DNA of 64,000 nt from positions 54,371 to 118,370 of the forward strand of contig QANU01085734.1 of NCBI GenBank assembly GCA_003254905.1. The letters are read 5' to 3'. Shown piece by piece: positions 22,809 to 34,519 of the stretch (the stretch's first letter is position 1; the number at the start of each line of letters is the position of its first letter). A program made the position numbers and the translations under genes. Below the pieces are notes generated by a model. The model was given only the letters and a program-made list of their open reading frames with translations. It was not told the origin of the DNA and searched no databases. The DNA comes from Nissolia schottii. Its lineage: Eukaryota; Streptophyta; Magnoliopsida; Fabales; Fabaceae.

Positions 22809-25800
22809 TGTAACATCCCAGTTTTCCTTAGCAAAGATTTCGCATAATAAACTCGTGAACGAACTCCATCAGAGGTTGGAAACGTGAGCTGTAGGTGTCC
22901 ATCAAGCCCCGGATGTGCGGGACTATGCGGCTCAGGTGGATAAGTGCGGAGTTAGGGAGAATCTGAAAGGAATAGAAGGAATATAGAGTACCAAGGAGCT
23001 TAGGAATAGAAGAGGATGCTCGGGAAAGCTAGCCATGCTGGAGACGTCAGGAAGGTAGAAGCCTGATTACCTAGGACTCGAGGGTCTGTAGAAATTATTC
23101 TGTTTAGTATTTCCAAATTCTGCTGACACTCAAATGATTCCTCTCGACCCCTAGAGATAGATGAAAAACTTAAAGTGTCGGAAAAACGGAAATCGAGTCA
23201 GTTTCGGACTATTCCGCAGACACTGGAACAGTCCCGTTTAGCCTCGTCTAGCCAGTAGAACTGAGCAGAGAGTCTTAAGTCTCTGGAAACCCAACTTGTA
23301 CCGGCAGAAAGTCCCAAATACCTTAGATTAGCCCCCACAACCTTATTGGGAAGTTTGGGAGATAGCGAAACCGCAAGCGGAACGGTTGTCCGCAGACGCT
23401 GGAGCTTAACGATGTATTAAAGGTATCTGTGAAAAATACTCCTCCGGAGAAAAATTCACAAACACCTTCTAAGAATAATACTCTTAGGAAGAGGGAAATT
23501 AGAGGATCGCGACGGTATAAGCAGAATATTTTTCGGACGGCCATGCGCGATGCACCGGGACTGCGAACGATCAAAAACGAGCGAAACGGGACCGGGGTGG
23601 GACCCAATCTGATTTAGCACGTGGGGAAGCAGATTTTTTCAAGAAAAATAATTAAATAATCATTGATGTGACTTGATTTGACTTGATGATTATCCAAACT
23701 AGTTAAATAATTAGAAAATGAAATTAAAAGGGCATTTTGGTAATTTTTACCAAGGGTAAAATGGTAAAATGGACATTCAGCCCTTGGGCTATAAATACCC
23801 CCTCCCCAAACCGAAAATGACATGGAAAATTGGAAACCTTGCCAAAACTCTGTCCGTTTGCCCAATCGACTGTTGTTCTGTCAAACCGGAGACCCAGACA
23901 CCGGCTGCCTTAAACCCAGTTCACTTCCTCTAGGAATCCCCTAACCCTTAGCCACGAAAATCCCTTCAAAACCCTAAGGAAATCTGGAATAAATTCAGCC
24001 AAGAGGAGCTAGGAGGCGTCAAAGTAAGCTAGGAGCCAGCAGGAAGCGTCAGAACCGGGAAAAGTGGGTAAACCTGACATAACTACTGTCGATGTGGCTT
24101 AAGATGTTTGATGATATTCATGTGATATGTATGCTAGGATAGGTTAGGTTCTTGCTAGGTTTATCTTCTTTGATGAATGGCTATGGAAGTTATGTGAATA
24201 TGTGCTTTATGTGTCAGATATGCTATATGCTTTGTGACTAGACGGTTAGGGAAATATGAACTTGATTATGGACATGATATTTTTGGAAGCTTGAAAATAT
24301 GTTTATGGCTGTTAGAAATTTGTTAGAAATGATGGAAGAAATGCTCTAAGGATTGATGGTTAGAAACCTTGTAGAACATGGAAAATTGCAGGAATTAAGA
24401 GCTGAAATCCGTCAGGACCCGCTGAGCGGCCAGGGACTTCCGCCGAGCGGCATGTGGCGCTGAACGGTATATCCCAGGCGCTGAGCGGCCTGAACGAAGA
24501 CAGACTCCCCACTTCGAAACTTGTTATTTTCTGAACATTAAATTTTGCTTAAAACATAATTTTATACGGCTTGCAATTATCCATGGATCTACTGATTTTA
24601 CTAAAGTATGTTAAATGTTATGAACTAAGGATGTATGTTCAAGGCTTTCTAAAGTATGATAAATGTTATGAACTAAGGATTTATGTTTAAGGCATGTGAA
24701 CTGTGAATGGAATAAACTGTATTGATGAACTGTATTGATGAATGTGCTATGTGATTATGTGTCATGGAAATGGTTTTACAAAAGGAAAGGAAAAAGGAAA
24801 GGAAAGGAAAGGAAAGTANGAACTGTGAATGGAATGAACTGTATTGATGAACTGTATTGATGAATGTGCTATGTGATTATGTGTCATGGAAATGGTTTTA
24901 CAAAAGGAAAGGAAAAAGGAAAGGAAAGGAAAGGAAAGTAAAGGAAAAGGAGTAGGGCATGACGTCACTAAGTCCCAAAAAGGAAAAAGGAAAGGAAGGA
25001 AAAAGGAAATCTTTTCCTAGCTGTGCGTGGAGCCGGCAGGAAAGGCAAGTTGAACCCTGGGCATGCCTTGTCCCTAGCATAAGGATGGGGTAGGGTCCCC
25101 TCGCCATCCCTACCATAAGGATGGATTCTTCTATCGTGAGCTACTGAGGTTTAGCGCGACCTAGTCCTCACGATACTGAGACACTAAGGAAGCCTGTGGC
25201 GGTAGGCCACCGTTACCGGGGGGGTTGAGCTTGAAGTATGTTCTCTAAGTGATATAACTGTACATAAGTAGAGGTGTGAAGAAGCTTATAATTAAAATGG
25301 GCACGGTTATAAGTGGACGCACACTGAAATTTATTATGTGATTATGTGAAATATGTGATTATGTGTGACTTAGGAAGTAAGATAGAGAACAGATGACTTA
25401 GTAATGAATAATAGGTTCCCCAGTCACCTAGTAAATTAGATAAAGTTGCTCAGGCTTAGTATGGATTTTAATAAAAGGTAGGGACATAGTATAACTGTGA
25501 CACTTAGAGACCCCCTGAGCGGCGGAATCATAATTGAGTGTAATACAAGTAGCGAGACCAGAGGTAAACCCACTGAGAACCCAGTGTTCTCATCCCCCAC
25601 TCCTTTATGGTTCTAGGGGAGCACGATGAGGATAGAGAAGACGTCATAGCGGGGCAGGCAACACGAGGGACGAGGAGAGGAGCTACAGGAGAGGGAACCC
25701 TCGCAAGGGAGGACAGCTGAAGATCAGACGATTAGCTAGTAGATGATATATGTGTACTTGTACTTCTATGTGATATTTGTACTTAATACTTATAATACTA

Positions 25801-26098
25801 ACTATGTATTTGCTTATGAATGTATGAAGGACCATTGTTTGTTATCTTGGCGGGTACTAATGATATCTTCATTTATCGTAAGCATGCTATGTCTCCATTC
25901 GCAATGTATGCTCTAACACGACAAGGCTCCTAATTTACTCTATGTGACGTATAAAGAAAGTTAAAATTTGGTCCATATTTTCGGTAGCAATATTTTTAAA
26001 AGTATAAATGGGACTAAGTATTATCCCTACCAAATCAGATAACAACCTGGCAAGCAAGTTTGCGACTTAAGCGTAAGCTAGCGAGCTACGGTGTTACA
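22809..26098 (+). mobile_element. Family A solo LTR (innermost)
   Basis: This plus-oriented LTR begins TGTAACATCCCAG at 22809 and ends GGTGTTACA at 26098. CAAAA precedes it (22804-22808) and follows it (26099-26103), a perfect 5-bp duplication. It is about 3.3 kb, including an apparent duplicate of 121 bases at the gap base 24819. It has a TATA box (CTATAAATA, 23789), the leader block GTGGGTAAACC (24064) and GCTGAGCGGCC units at 24420-24490. It is the youngest insertion of this nest by position. Confidence 0.85.
24698..24940. repeat. 121-bp direct duplication around an assembly gap base
   Basis: 24698-24818 and 24820-24940 are almost identical, with one difference noticed (AATAAACTG versus AATGAACTG). 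The single n at 24819 lies exactly between them. Both contain the AAAGG-rich purine tract. An unmerged contig overlap or two haplotypes is more likely than a true tandem repeat. Confidence 0.8.
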
Positions 26099-27849
26099 CA
26101 AAATGCCCTTGGACATAATTTACCAAAATACCCTTGCTTATGTCATGCATGACCTAATTAGATGGTGATTCACCACCATGAGTCATCTTTGACTCTTTGA
26201 CTAGGCCATTTGGCCCCCTTCTAACCGTGCATGGCCTTGTGTCTTGGCCACTTTCTGTGGCCAAGAATTAACAGGCTCCGACAGATTGATTTTGATCAGG
26301 TTTTATCGTTTTCGGTCCCGGTACTTCGCGTATGGTTATTCTAAAAATATTTCGATCACGTCCTTGTGATCTCCTAATTTTTCCTAAGTAATATTCTAGG
26401 GTCATTTAGATAGTTATGAATTCTCGCCTGTAGCCGTACCTTTTACGGATACTTTAAACGCGCGGTTATACTCTGACGACAACAAGGGTTCATTCTAGTG
26501 TCTGTAGAATTTTAAGAAAACGACCAAAATTTTTCCTACAGACAAATTTCAATCCCAAGAGTTCATAATTCCAATGGTTCAACCAAACATAACATGGAAA
26601 TCTCTAAGTATTTATCTAGTGAGATTTTGCTAAGGAAAGAGCGAGATGTTACATCCTCAGTGGGGATCCTAGGGCATAACGATCCGTTTTCTACTTAATT
26701 ATGATCTAGACCACGCAGGAGATCTCTAGGTGTCAAGATATTCTAAGGTCCCTACTTATTTTAATCCATAATAGTCCTGAGTGGCTTTATCTAATTTACT
26801 AGGTGACAGGGGATATTCTAATCTTTGTATTACTTATCAGGGCGATTTATCGTGCTTGCTAATCCTATTCGCTAGAGCAACGTGACATCGGGCCACGTAC
26901 TCACGTATCTTATGATTCTTATATATATACATAGACATATAGATATTTTTATATATAGGCAGTCTTGTGAATCGCTCGGCATTGCCTTAACGTATATATA
27001 TTCATAATCATATACATTCATCACATAATTATGCACGGGGGAAATAGGTAGTTATCTTACGCGTCTTGGGCAGCGTCCTTCTTGTTATATTATGTCCATC
27101 ATTTCCCTTTGTACCCCGTGGGACCGTCGTCCTTATTCGGTGTACAACCTACTCCTTATCCTTTAAATTAATCGCAGAGCTTATGCCACATGCTCATTTA
27201 GCACAAACATATTTCATATAAATAACCATCCCTATATGCAGGGTGGTGAGGGATCGGCCCTTACGATGCGGCCAAGGTGGACTCGTGACATCATATCCTC
27301 TTAGTTTCGTTTCTTAACATTTCATACTTTCACGTCATAACTTTCTTTACCTTTCGTATCTGTACTTTTTGTTCATCGTATTATAAATTTCTTTGTTTTC
27401 ATATCATATCTTTCTTTACTTATCCTTTTAAAATCTGGCTTTGACATTCACAGGTTTTAGACTTGCTTTCACATGCTTTTATTTAGCCAATCCATCATGT
27501 GGGATGGCGAGGGGCTTGTCTCGTTGACATGCCAAGAGAGGGAGAATTTCCTATTACATATCTATGTACTTAACTTCAAGGTTTTCCGCGCCCATTGTGG
27601 CCGGGACCTTCTTAAGATATCACATTTTTCCTAAGGTTCATTTATGATCTTTGTTAATGTTAGGTGATGAATCTCTAGTTCTCTAGGGTCGTCCTAAGGT
27701 CCTAACTACGACCGTGTCCTCATGATGCATAATAACATGAATATATGCATAGTACACATCATTTACATCATCATAACAACATCTACTACATAGTACATGA
27801 TACACATCCCATTGAATGAGAAAAATTGAAGACAGGGGGCTAATAACTT

Positions 27850-28160
27850 AAGTCATTCGAATGACCTATTAAGTTCATTCGAATGACAACTAACACTGGG
27901 AGGGTCATTCGAATGACCAAGGCCATTCAATCGAATGACAAGGAACTTTGGCTCTCGGGTTGGTGCACAAAATAAGTCATTCGAATGACCAAGGCTTAGT
28001 CATTTGAATGACTTGAATATTTTACTCTCAGTTCAGAAAAATTAGTGATTTATTCGAATGACCAAGACTGGTCAGTTGAATGACTCGAAACTTTTACTCT
28101 TAGTTTAGTAAAAATCAGTGGTTCATTCGAATGACTGAGGCTTAGTCATTAGAATGGCCA
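27850..28160 (-). repeat. Palindromic cassette, GTCATTCGAATGACC type
   Basis: About ten units related to TCATTCGAATGA lie here, alternating with weaker versions such as TCATTTGAATGA. Part of this block is repeated after the gap at 28326. Confidence 0.8.
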
Positions 28161-28282
28161 CAGGTCTGTTGCAAAAAAACATGAGCATATTTAACCACAT
28201 TCCATGCACCACCACTTAAAGCATTTTACCCACATTCCAACAATCACAAGGAAATATTTTAAGCTTCGAAAAACACAAAAAT

Positions 28283-28325
<43 letters not shown>

Positions 28326-28592
28326 NTCATTCGAATGACCAAGGCTTAGTCATTTGAATGACTTGAATATTTTACTCTCAGTTCAGAAAAATTAGTGATT
28401 TATTCGAATGACCAAGACTGGTCAGTTGAATGACTCGAAACTTTTACTCTCAGTTTAGTAAAAATCAGTGGTTCATTCGAATGACTGAGGCTTAGTCATT
28501 AGAATGACCACAGGTCTGTTGCAAAAAAACATGAGCATATTTAACCACATTCCAACAATCACAAGGAAATATTTTAAGCTTCGAAAAACACA

Positions 28593-28620
<28 letters not shown>
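27977..28620. repeat. About 300-350-bp direct duplication around a gap base
   Basis: The sequence from TCATTCGAATGACCAAGG at 27977 restarts at 28327, directly after n at 28326. The second copy lacks about 35 bases (the CATGCACCACCACTTAAAGC part, near 28205) and has a few substitutions. The left copy ends in (AT)n and the right one in (AC)n(AT)n. This fits two alleles or a failed overlap joined head to tail. Confidence 0.75.
28286..28325. repeat. (AT)n microsatellite before a gap base
   Basis: About 20 AT units run up to the n at 28326. Confidence 0.85.
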
Positions 28621-28656
<36 letters not shown>

Positions 28657-28670
28657 CATCATCATCATCA
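28601..28670. repeat. (AC)n(AT)n(ATC)n compound microsatellite
   Basis: AC, then AT, then ATC units follow one another. The 90-residue minus frame crossing it (YIYIYV, VCVCVC) is a product of the repeat. Confidence 0.9.
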
Positions 28671-29865
28671 AACACATAACACATGATATATCAAATTTTT
28701 CCCACCAACAACATACAACACACATAAACACTTGCATAAAACTTGTACACACAATAACCACCAAGGAGGTGATTTAGGCATAGTTATCCACTTCCAAAGA
28801 GTTCTTGGTTGGTGGTAGAAGTGTTGACAAGAGGCCTCTAAAAGTGCTGGAGAACCACTTACTTTCTTCCTCTAAAATGAAGTGATTGTTTTCTTATGAG
28901 GAGTGACTTGAGTTTTCTAGAAAGAACAAGATGATGTTCTTACCTAGATTTTTAGTGGAAGAAAATGAGAAGAAGATGAGGGAACTTGGGGCTTGTGGGT
29001 TTGGTTTTGGCTTGGAAGACTAGGCTAGAGTGTTTGAGTTTTTGCTTGAAGACTATGGTGATTTCTTTGGGGGACTTGGCTTTGGTTATGGAGAGAAAAT
29101 GAAGAATCGGAGAAAAGTGAAAATGAGAGTGAAAGAGCATATGGTGGTTTAATTTGTAGGGGGAATTATGGAGAAATTTTATTAAAATTAAGTTAGAAAT
29201 AATGACGGTTGAATAGTGTAAAGTATGAGTATAGGTATGGTGATGGTAAGTGTGTAAGAGGAGTTGTTGGTGGGGTTATGGGCTTGCACATCTGAATGGG
29301 AAATTTTCTCCCAAAATTTGTCTCGTGTTCGATCGTGTTTAGTCGTTAATTGTCCGTGTACGTGTATGACCACGTGCACGGAAAATTCACGGATACCATG
29401 GAAATTATCTAAACATATAAACACACTATACAAATACTTAAAATGAGGAATTTAAATTAATCTAAGGTACTCATAATTTTTTTCTCCTATAAAAGTGTAT
29501 TTTACGGGTACCTTCGATACGTATTTAAATTCCGGCGACGACCGAAAATCGATGCGTAAAATTATTTAGACATGAAAATATATTGTCTAAACAATTTTAA
29601 TGAGGAATTTAATTTAATTTAGGGTACTCGTAATTGTCCTTTGTGTATTTTATGGGTACCTTTGATATGAAATTAAATTCTAACGACGACCGAAAATAGG
29701 TCCGGATCTCGTGAAATTCCGTGAGATCGCGAAACCATTATTTTTGACGGGTATTTTTGGTAAATAAAAAATTTGTAATAAAATTACCCAGTCTAAATAA
29801 ATTGCTTGTATGTTTATTTATTACACGAAATTCTCTATAAAGAAAAAGTTGGATGTTACAAAAAC

Positions 29866-30146
29866 AACCAACCAAAGAACAAATGAAGAAAAATACCTGC
29901 AATCTCCGTCGGCAAATCCGCAAAAAATGAAGCAGGGGAAGCAATTTATTTATAGGCAAAATGATCTCGATTGTTTCATCAGCCGCAAGTAAGGATTGGT
30001 GAAATGGCAAATCGATAAATATTAAAGCTTCCAATTTCCACATAAATCAAAAGCGGATTTTAAGTGTTTACATATGAGAGAATATGAGAGAAGTGGAAGA
30101 ATGTGATGATGTTATAAAAGGGCACATATTAGTATAAAATATTCTA
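29866..30146. other. Right flank of the LTR nest, tandem unit remainder
   Basis: 29866-29945 matches 19605-19670 in direct orientation and is the other half of the interrupted repeat unit. The remainder is non-coding with no identified feature. Confidence 0.5.
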
Positions 30147-30189
30147 GTCCCACATTGGATAGATCACAAACATTTTAAGTGTTTATATA
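30147..30189 (+). promoter_or_regulatory. Possible snRNA-type promoter pair (USE plus TATA)
   Basis: GTCCCACATTG at 30147-30157 differs by one base from the plant upstream sequence element RTCCCACATCG. TTTATATA follows at 30182-30189, about 24 bases on, the spacing used by RNA polymerase III snRNA genes in plants. I could not recognise an snRNA downstream. The same 11-mer also occurs in dispersed plant repeats, so confidence is low. Confidence 0.2.
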
Positions 30190-30474
30190 CATTTAGTAAT
30201 TGTTGAATTGGTAAAAAGAGTTAAGAAAGGAGTTGGGCTCGCGCGCATGAGTCCAACCCATTTGGGCTCTTCGAAGAGCAAATTGATGGATTCTCTCCCC
30301 CGCGCGCACGATAAATAGTGTCCCGGTCTTTTTGCAAAATTATTTTTTAGATTTTTGTAGCTTACTTAAGAACTCATGATTTTCGCGTCCACCGTGTGCT
30401 AACATAACACGTATATGAATATTTACTTACATTTTAATTAAACAAATTAAAAAACTTGAAACTATTTTGTACGC

Positions 30475-30499
30475 AATTCGCCAACCGTGTTGGCGAATT
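30475..30499. repeat. Perfect 11-bp inverted repeat with 3-base loop
   Basis: AATTCGCCAAC, CGT, GTTGGCGAATT. The function is unknown; it is not followed by a T run. Confidence 0.6.
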
Positions 30500-31183
30500 C
30501 TTAATGGATATGCCAACGCGTTTGACAAATCTCAACCCGGTCCGTCACGTTAGTAGAGACCGTGATGGTCCTGTAATATGTTTTCAGACAGGGATATTTT
30601 GATAATATGTTTCTATTAGAGTGGTAATAAAAAAAAAAAAAAAAAAAACTCTCAGAAAAAAGTTCATCAACCTTGATATAGTTATATGATATGATATATT
30701 ATTAGTCTGTTAGGTGCAAAATGACAAAATGAGAAAGAGGCCCGCAAAGTGAAGTCAATCTTCTATTCTACCTATCCCTTGTTTGCCACAATAAAATAAT
30801 ATAAAATAATAATGGTCCAAAAAGGCTACCCAATTTAAAAGCCTCCGTTAATGAAGTGGCCAAAGTTTCCATTTTTACCCTGCACTGTTGTTTCCATGAT
30901 CCTTCTCTTCAAACCCCAAATCATAAAAAGGTGGAAAAGGTTCTGAAATCTCAGCTACTCAGTGCGCAGTCACTCGGATCTGCCTGAATCCGTGTAAAGG
31001 GGGGTTGTATTTTTTTCCTTCTGTTTGGATAGTGTTTCCCTTCTCGGGTTGTTGCTTTTTCTGCCCCCTCTATCTATGAAAGTTTACCCTCTTGTTCTTT
31101 GAAGTTTGAGGCATTTTGTTCCTTGCATCTGAATTTCGCCTGAACCTTTGAAACCTTTTGGGTCACTGGTGTGGGTTTTGTTG

Positions 31184-33922
31184 ATGGGTGCTTGTTGGAG
31201 CAGTCGGATTAAGGCTGTGAGTCCTTCTAATACAGGTCAGCTCCTGGTTGACTTGCATCTTAACTCACGTTTCCTGTCAATACTTGCGTAAGCTAATCTT
31301 AATTTTTCTCCAGATTTTCGTTCTGTGCTTTTGTGGGGGTGTTGGAAATTGAATTTGGGTTTAATTGTCACCGGCCAAAAAGTTGTGAACTTTATGAATA
31401 TTTGTGCAATTATGTATATGTATCCTCCTAGTCTATAAAACGTTCGTGAGAATTGGGATCCTTGCAAGGTACTATGCCCTTTTTCTGATATGGTGATTTG
31501 TGCCTCATGAAGAAGGTGTTTGATTTGGTAGATCCATTGGATTTTTCTACCCGTTTGTAAATCCCCACACAGATGAGTGGTCGGTCTTCTTAAGATAATT
31601 TCAGAGGAATAGATTGTAATTGGGTCTCTGAGGAATTCTTGTCAAAACAACATGAGAAAAAGTTGGGTTTTTTATTTTGTTGATGATTTGATGTAGGGTT
31701 CACTTCTAGAAGTGTCAGCAGGAATGGCTATGACACCAACTCATATAGCAGGAACTCATCAGCATCCATATCCATCACTCCTCGAAGTGAGGGTGAGATC
31801 TTACAATCTTCCAACTTGAAAAGCTTCATCTACAATGATCTAAGAGCTGCCACGAAAAATTTCCGCCCGGACAGTGTCTTAGGGGAGGGTGGGTTTGGTT
31901 CAGTTTTCAAGGGCTGGATTGATGAGCATTCACTAGCTGCTACTAAACCGGGAGTAGGAATGATGGTTGCTGTGAAGAGGCTTAACCTAGATGGGTTACA
32001 GGGTCACAAGGAATGGCTGGTTAGTATCAATTATTTTCTGGAAACTCATTATGCATATTGTGTTGGATTTAAATTCTAATACATTTATATTATTATTAAC
32101 AAAGTTGTAGGCAACTGCAACGTTTTTTGGATACTTGATCACTTTCCCTGTCTGAACCTGTTTGAGCAGTTTTCTGTGGAACTGTATGTTCTCCTTTGAT
32201 CTTGTGGGCAACGTTGGCCGAATCTGTAACTTTAATAGCTCACTTTGGATGGACTTTATTACAATACTGAAGTTCAACCAATATCCAATACTGGTTGTAT
32301 AATAGTTAATGTTCTTCTTGTTTTATATTGTTGCACCCACAGGCTGAAATCAACTATCTTGGGCAAGTGCATCATCCTAATCTTGTCAAGTTGGTAGGAT
32401 ACTGCTTGGAGGATGAGCATCGGCTTCTGGTTTATGAATTTATGCCTAAGGGTAGTGTGGAGAATCATCTGTTCAGAAGTTAGTACCTTCAATTTTAGTT
32501 GAACTTACAATTCTTTGTTCCTTTTTGTTTCCCATAAAAGTAGTATTACCAATTTTTTGGCCTAATAGTGAATAGTAATAATTTAAACTTAATATCCTTA
32601 GTAATACTAATGTTGCCTGAAATCATCATTAATGCAGGAGGTTCTTATTTTCAGCCACTCTCTTGGAGTTTGCGATTAAAAATATCCCTTGGGGCTGCAA
32701 GGGGTCTTGCTTTTCTCCATAGCACAGAAGTTAAAGTCATATACCGTGACTTTAAGACTTCAAATATCCTGCTCGATACTGTATGTTCATAATTGCAAAC
32801 TTGAGCATGTCCTTTTATAGTGGAATACAGTGGAATTAGTTAGTAGTTGATCTCTAAGTTATTTCATTGCATTCTGCTTTGCAGAATTACAATGCCAAAC
32901 TCTCTGATTTTGGGTTGGCTAGAGATGGCCCAACTGGTGATAAAAGCCATGTCTCTACTAGGGTCATGGGAACCCGTGGATATGCAGCACCAGAGTATCT
33001 TGCAACAGGTATTATCTCTGGTGTTTATTATATTTTTTTTCCGAACTTTAGGGTTTCCTGCACCAGTCACTATGCTATATAAACCATGCTGTCTTGGTTG
33101 ATGGAGTATGTTTTCACATGGTTTTTTATGGTTACTTTCTTTGTCTGGTGCTCAAATTTTAGGAAGTGGTTGGTGTTTACACATAGTTCCATCAGTAGGG
33201 TTTTCAGCATTGTTTCATGTATATTATGCCTGAATCTTCATGATTTTGTGGAATATCAATTACCAAGGTTCCCTGTTGATACTTTTGTTAGGATACATGT
33301 ACACATTTTAAATTATCAATTATCATGTATAAAGTTTGTTGCTGTCTCCCATGATTTGTGAACCTTGATTCAAGCAGCTTCTAGTTTTTCATATTAATAT
33401 GGAGACAAGGAAGTGGTGCCTACTATGTTTTCTCACTGAATAATTTTTGTCTTGCTAGGTCATCTCACTGCGAAGAGTGATGTATATAGTTTTGGAGTAG
33501 TTCTTCTGGAAATGATATCAGGAAGACGAGCTATAGACAAGAACCAGCCATCCGGAGAACATAACCTAGTTGAATGGGCCAAGCCTTACCTATCTAACAA
33601 AAGGAGAGTTTTTCGAATAATGGATCCCCGTCTCGAAGGTCAATATTCCCATACTCGAGCTCAAGCAGCAGCCATCCTTGCTTTGCAATGTCTGGCCGCA
33701 GAACCCAAGTCCAGGCCAAATATGGATGAGGTGGTAAGAGCGTTGGAGCAGATTCAGGAATCAAACGACTCGCACAAAAGAAGTGCCGATAAAAAAGAAC
33801 ATCACGCGCACGGTTCTGGCCCCGGCCATCCCAAGGGCCACCATGCACCTGGCCAAGGTGGTGCAGATGCTCCCAGAAAGACCTCTGCCTATCCCAGGCC
33901 TTCTGCTTCTCTGCTTCATTGA
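31184..33922 (+). CDS. Receptor-like cytoplasmic kinase, RLCK-VII / PBL family (413 aa, six exons)
   Basis: Exons: 31184-31235, 31697-32019, 32343-32478, 32638-32780, 32885-33008 and 33459-33922. All introns are GT-AG and the phases agree, giving 1242 coding bases. The N-terminus [12 protein letters not shown] has Gly2 and Cys4, the usual myristoylation and palmitoylation pair that anchors these kinases at the plasma membrane. Kinase landmarks: GEGGFGSV at 80-87, VAVK with Lys111, Glu127, IYRDFKTSN with Asp208, DFG at 226-228, [12 protein letters not shown] at 245-256, then [12 protein letters not shown]. All catalytic residues are present. The His/Gly/Pro-rich tail after residue 370 is typical low-complexity. 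Closest in type to Arabidopsis APK1b/PBL members, which relay signals from surface immune and growth receptors by Ser/Thr phosphorylation. The exact orthologue is not determined. The first exon is too short to appear as an open frame alone; the start is chosen for its acylation motif and in-frame splice. Confidence 0.95.
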
Positions 33923-34230
33923 TGTATGAATTTTGGGACGCGGCAAGTAGTAGGAAGAACGCAAGAAGTTCAGAGGTTTAGGGGCGGCATGAAACTTATT
34001 TATGCAAGCAATGTATAGTTCCTGTTATTCATATGTTTTGTAGTTTGAGTTGAATTCTTTTCTTGTTGTGGTCCTTTTTGTTAGAGGCATATACGAGTCC
34101 ACTATAATATGGTATTGTTCCCTGTGGTAAGCTGTTCATGACTTTTGAACCTTGTACAAAACTGCCACATTACCTATGTGGATGATGCCCTACTTTTTCC
34201 ATCTTGCTTTCAGTATAAAAGAAGTCGTCA
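33923..34230 (+). other. Probable 3' untranslated region of the kinase gene
   Basis: T-rich, non-coding sequence follows the stop. The polyadenylation point is not clear; an AGTATAAAAGAAG patch near 34210 is one candidate region. Confidence 0.4.
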
Positions 34231-34519
34231 CCGTGTTGATTACTTTGTGTTGATTCAGCCTTATCCTTTTTTTACTTTATTGTCCGTTTTGTAAGCTATG
34301 ATTATGGGGTGAACTGCATCAAGTAGAAGCAAACGTGAGACCCAGGAATCACGTACCCCAAACGGCAGAACAATGCCTTCTTGGAATGAGGTCAATTGTC
34401 CGTTCCTTTATCTTCGTAAATGATTAAGATAATTGCCTTAATATTATTATTGATAAATCTATATTATTTTCATAGGAACAAGCTGCAGAATTGCGCCATG
34501 ATATTGTAATAGATGTGCT

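Larger units (their letters stand above)
20446..26653 (-). mobile_element. Family A solo LTR (middle), split by a third LTR
   Basis: This minus-oriented LTR starts at 26653 (TGTAACATCTCGC) and ends at 20446 (GGGTGTTACA). It is flanked by perfect TCCTC duplications at 20441-20445 and 26654-26658. Without the inner insertion it is about 2.9 kb. It has a TATA box (minus, about 22771-22779). A roughly 175-bp module at 21690-22060 stands where other copies carry palindromes. Confidence 0.85.
19879..29860 (-). mobile_element. Family A LTR (outermost), split by a two-level nest
   Basis: The minus-strand LTR runs from the family start at 29860 (TGTAACATCCAAC) to its end at 19879. It is interrupted by the element at 20446-26653; the sequence before 20441 and after 26658 joins smoothly at TCCTC. 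The flanks of the whole insertion are AAAGC (19731-19735) and AAAAC (29861-29865), four of five matching. It contains a palindromic cassette, an assembly gap at 28326 and microsatellites. No coding interior was seen. Confidence 0.75.

Noticed and set aside
28492-28764. 90-residue minus frame with repeated Tyr-Ile and Val-Cys
   Set aside because: It is a translation of the (AC)n(AT)n microsatellite.
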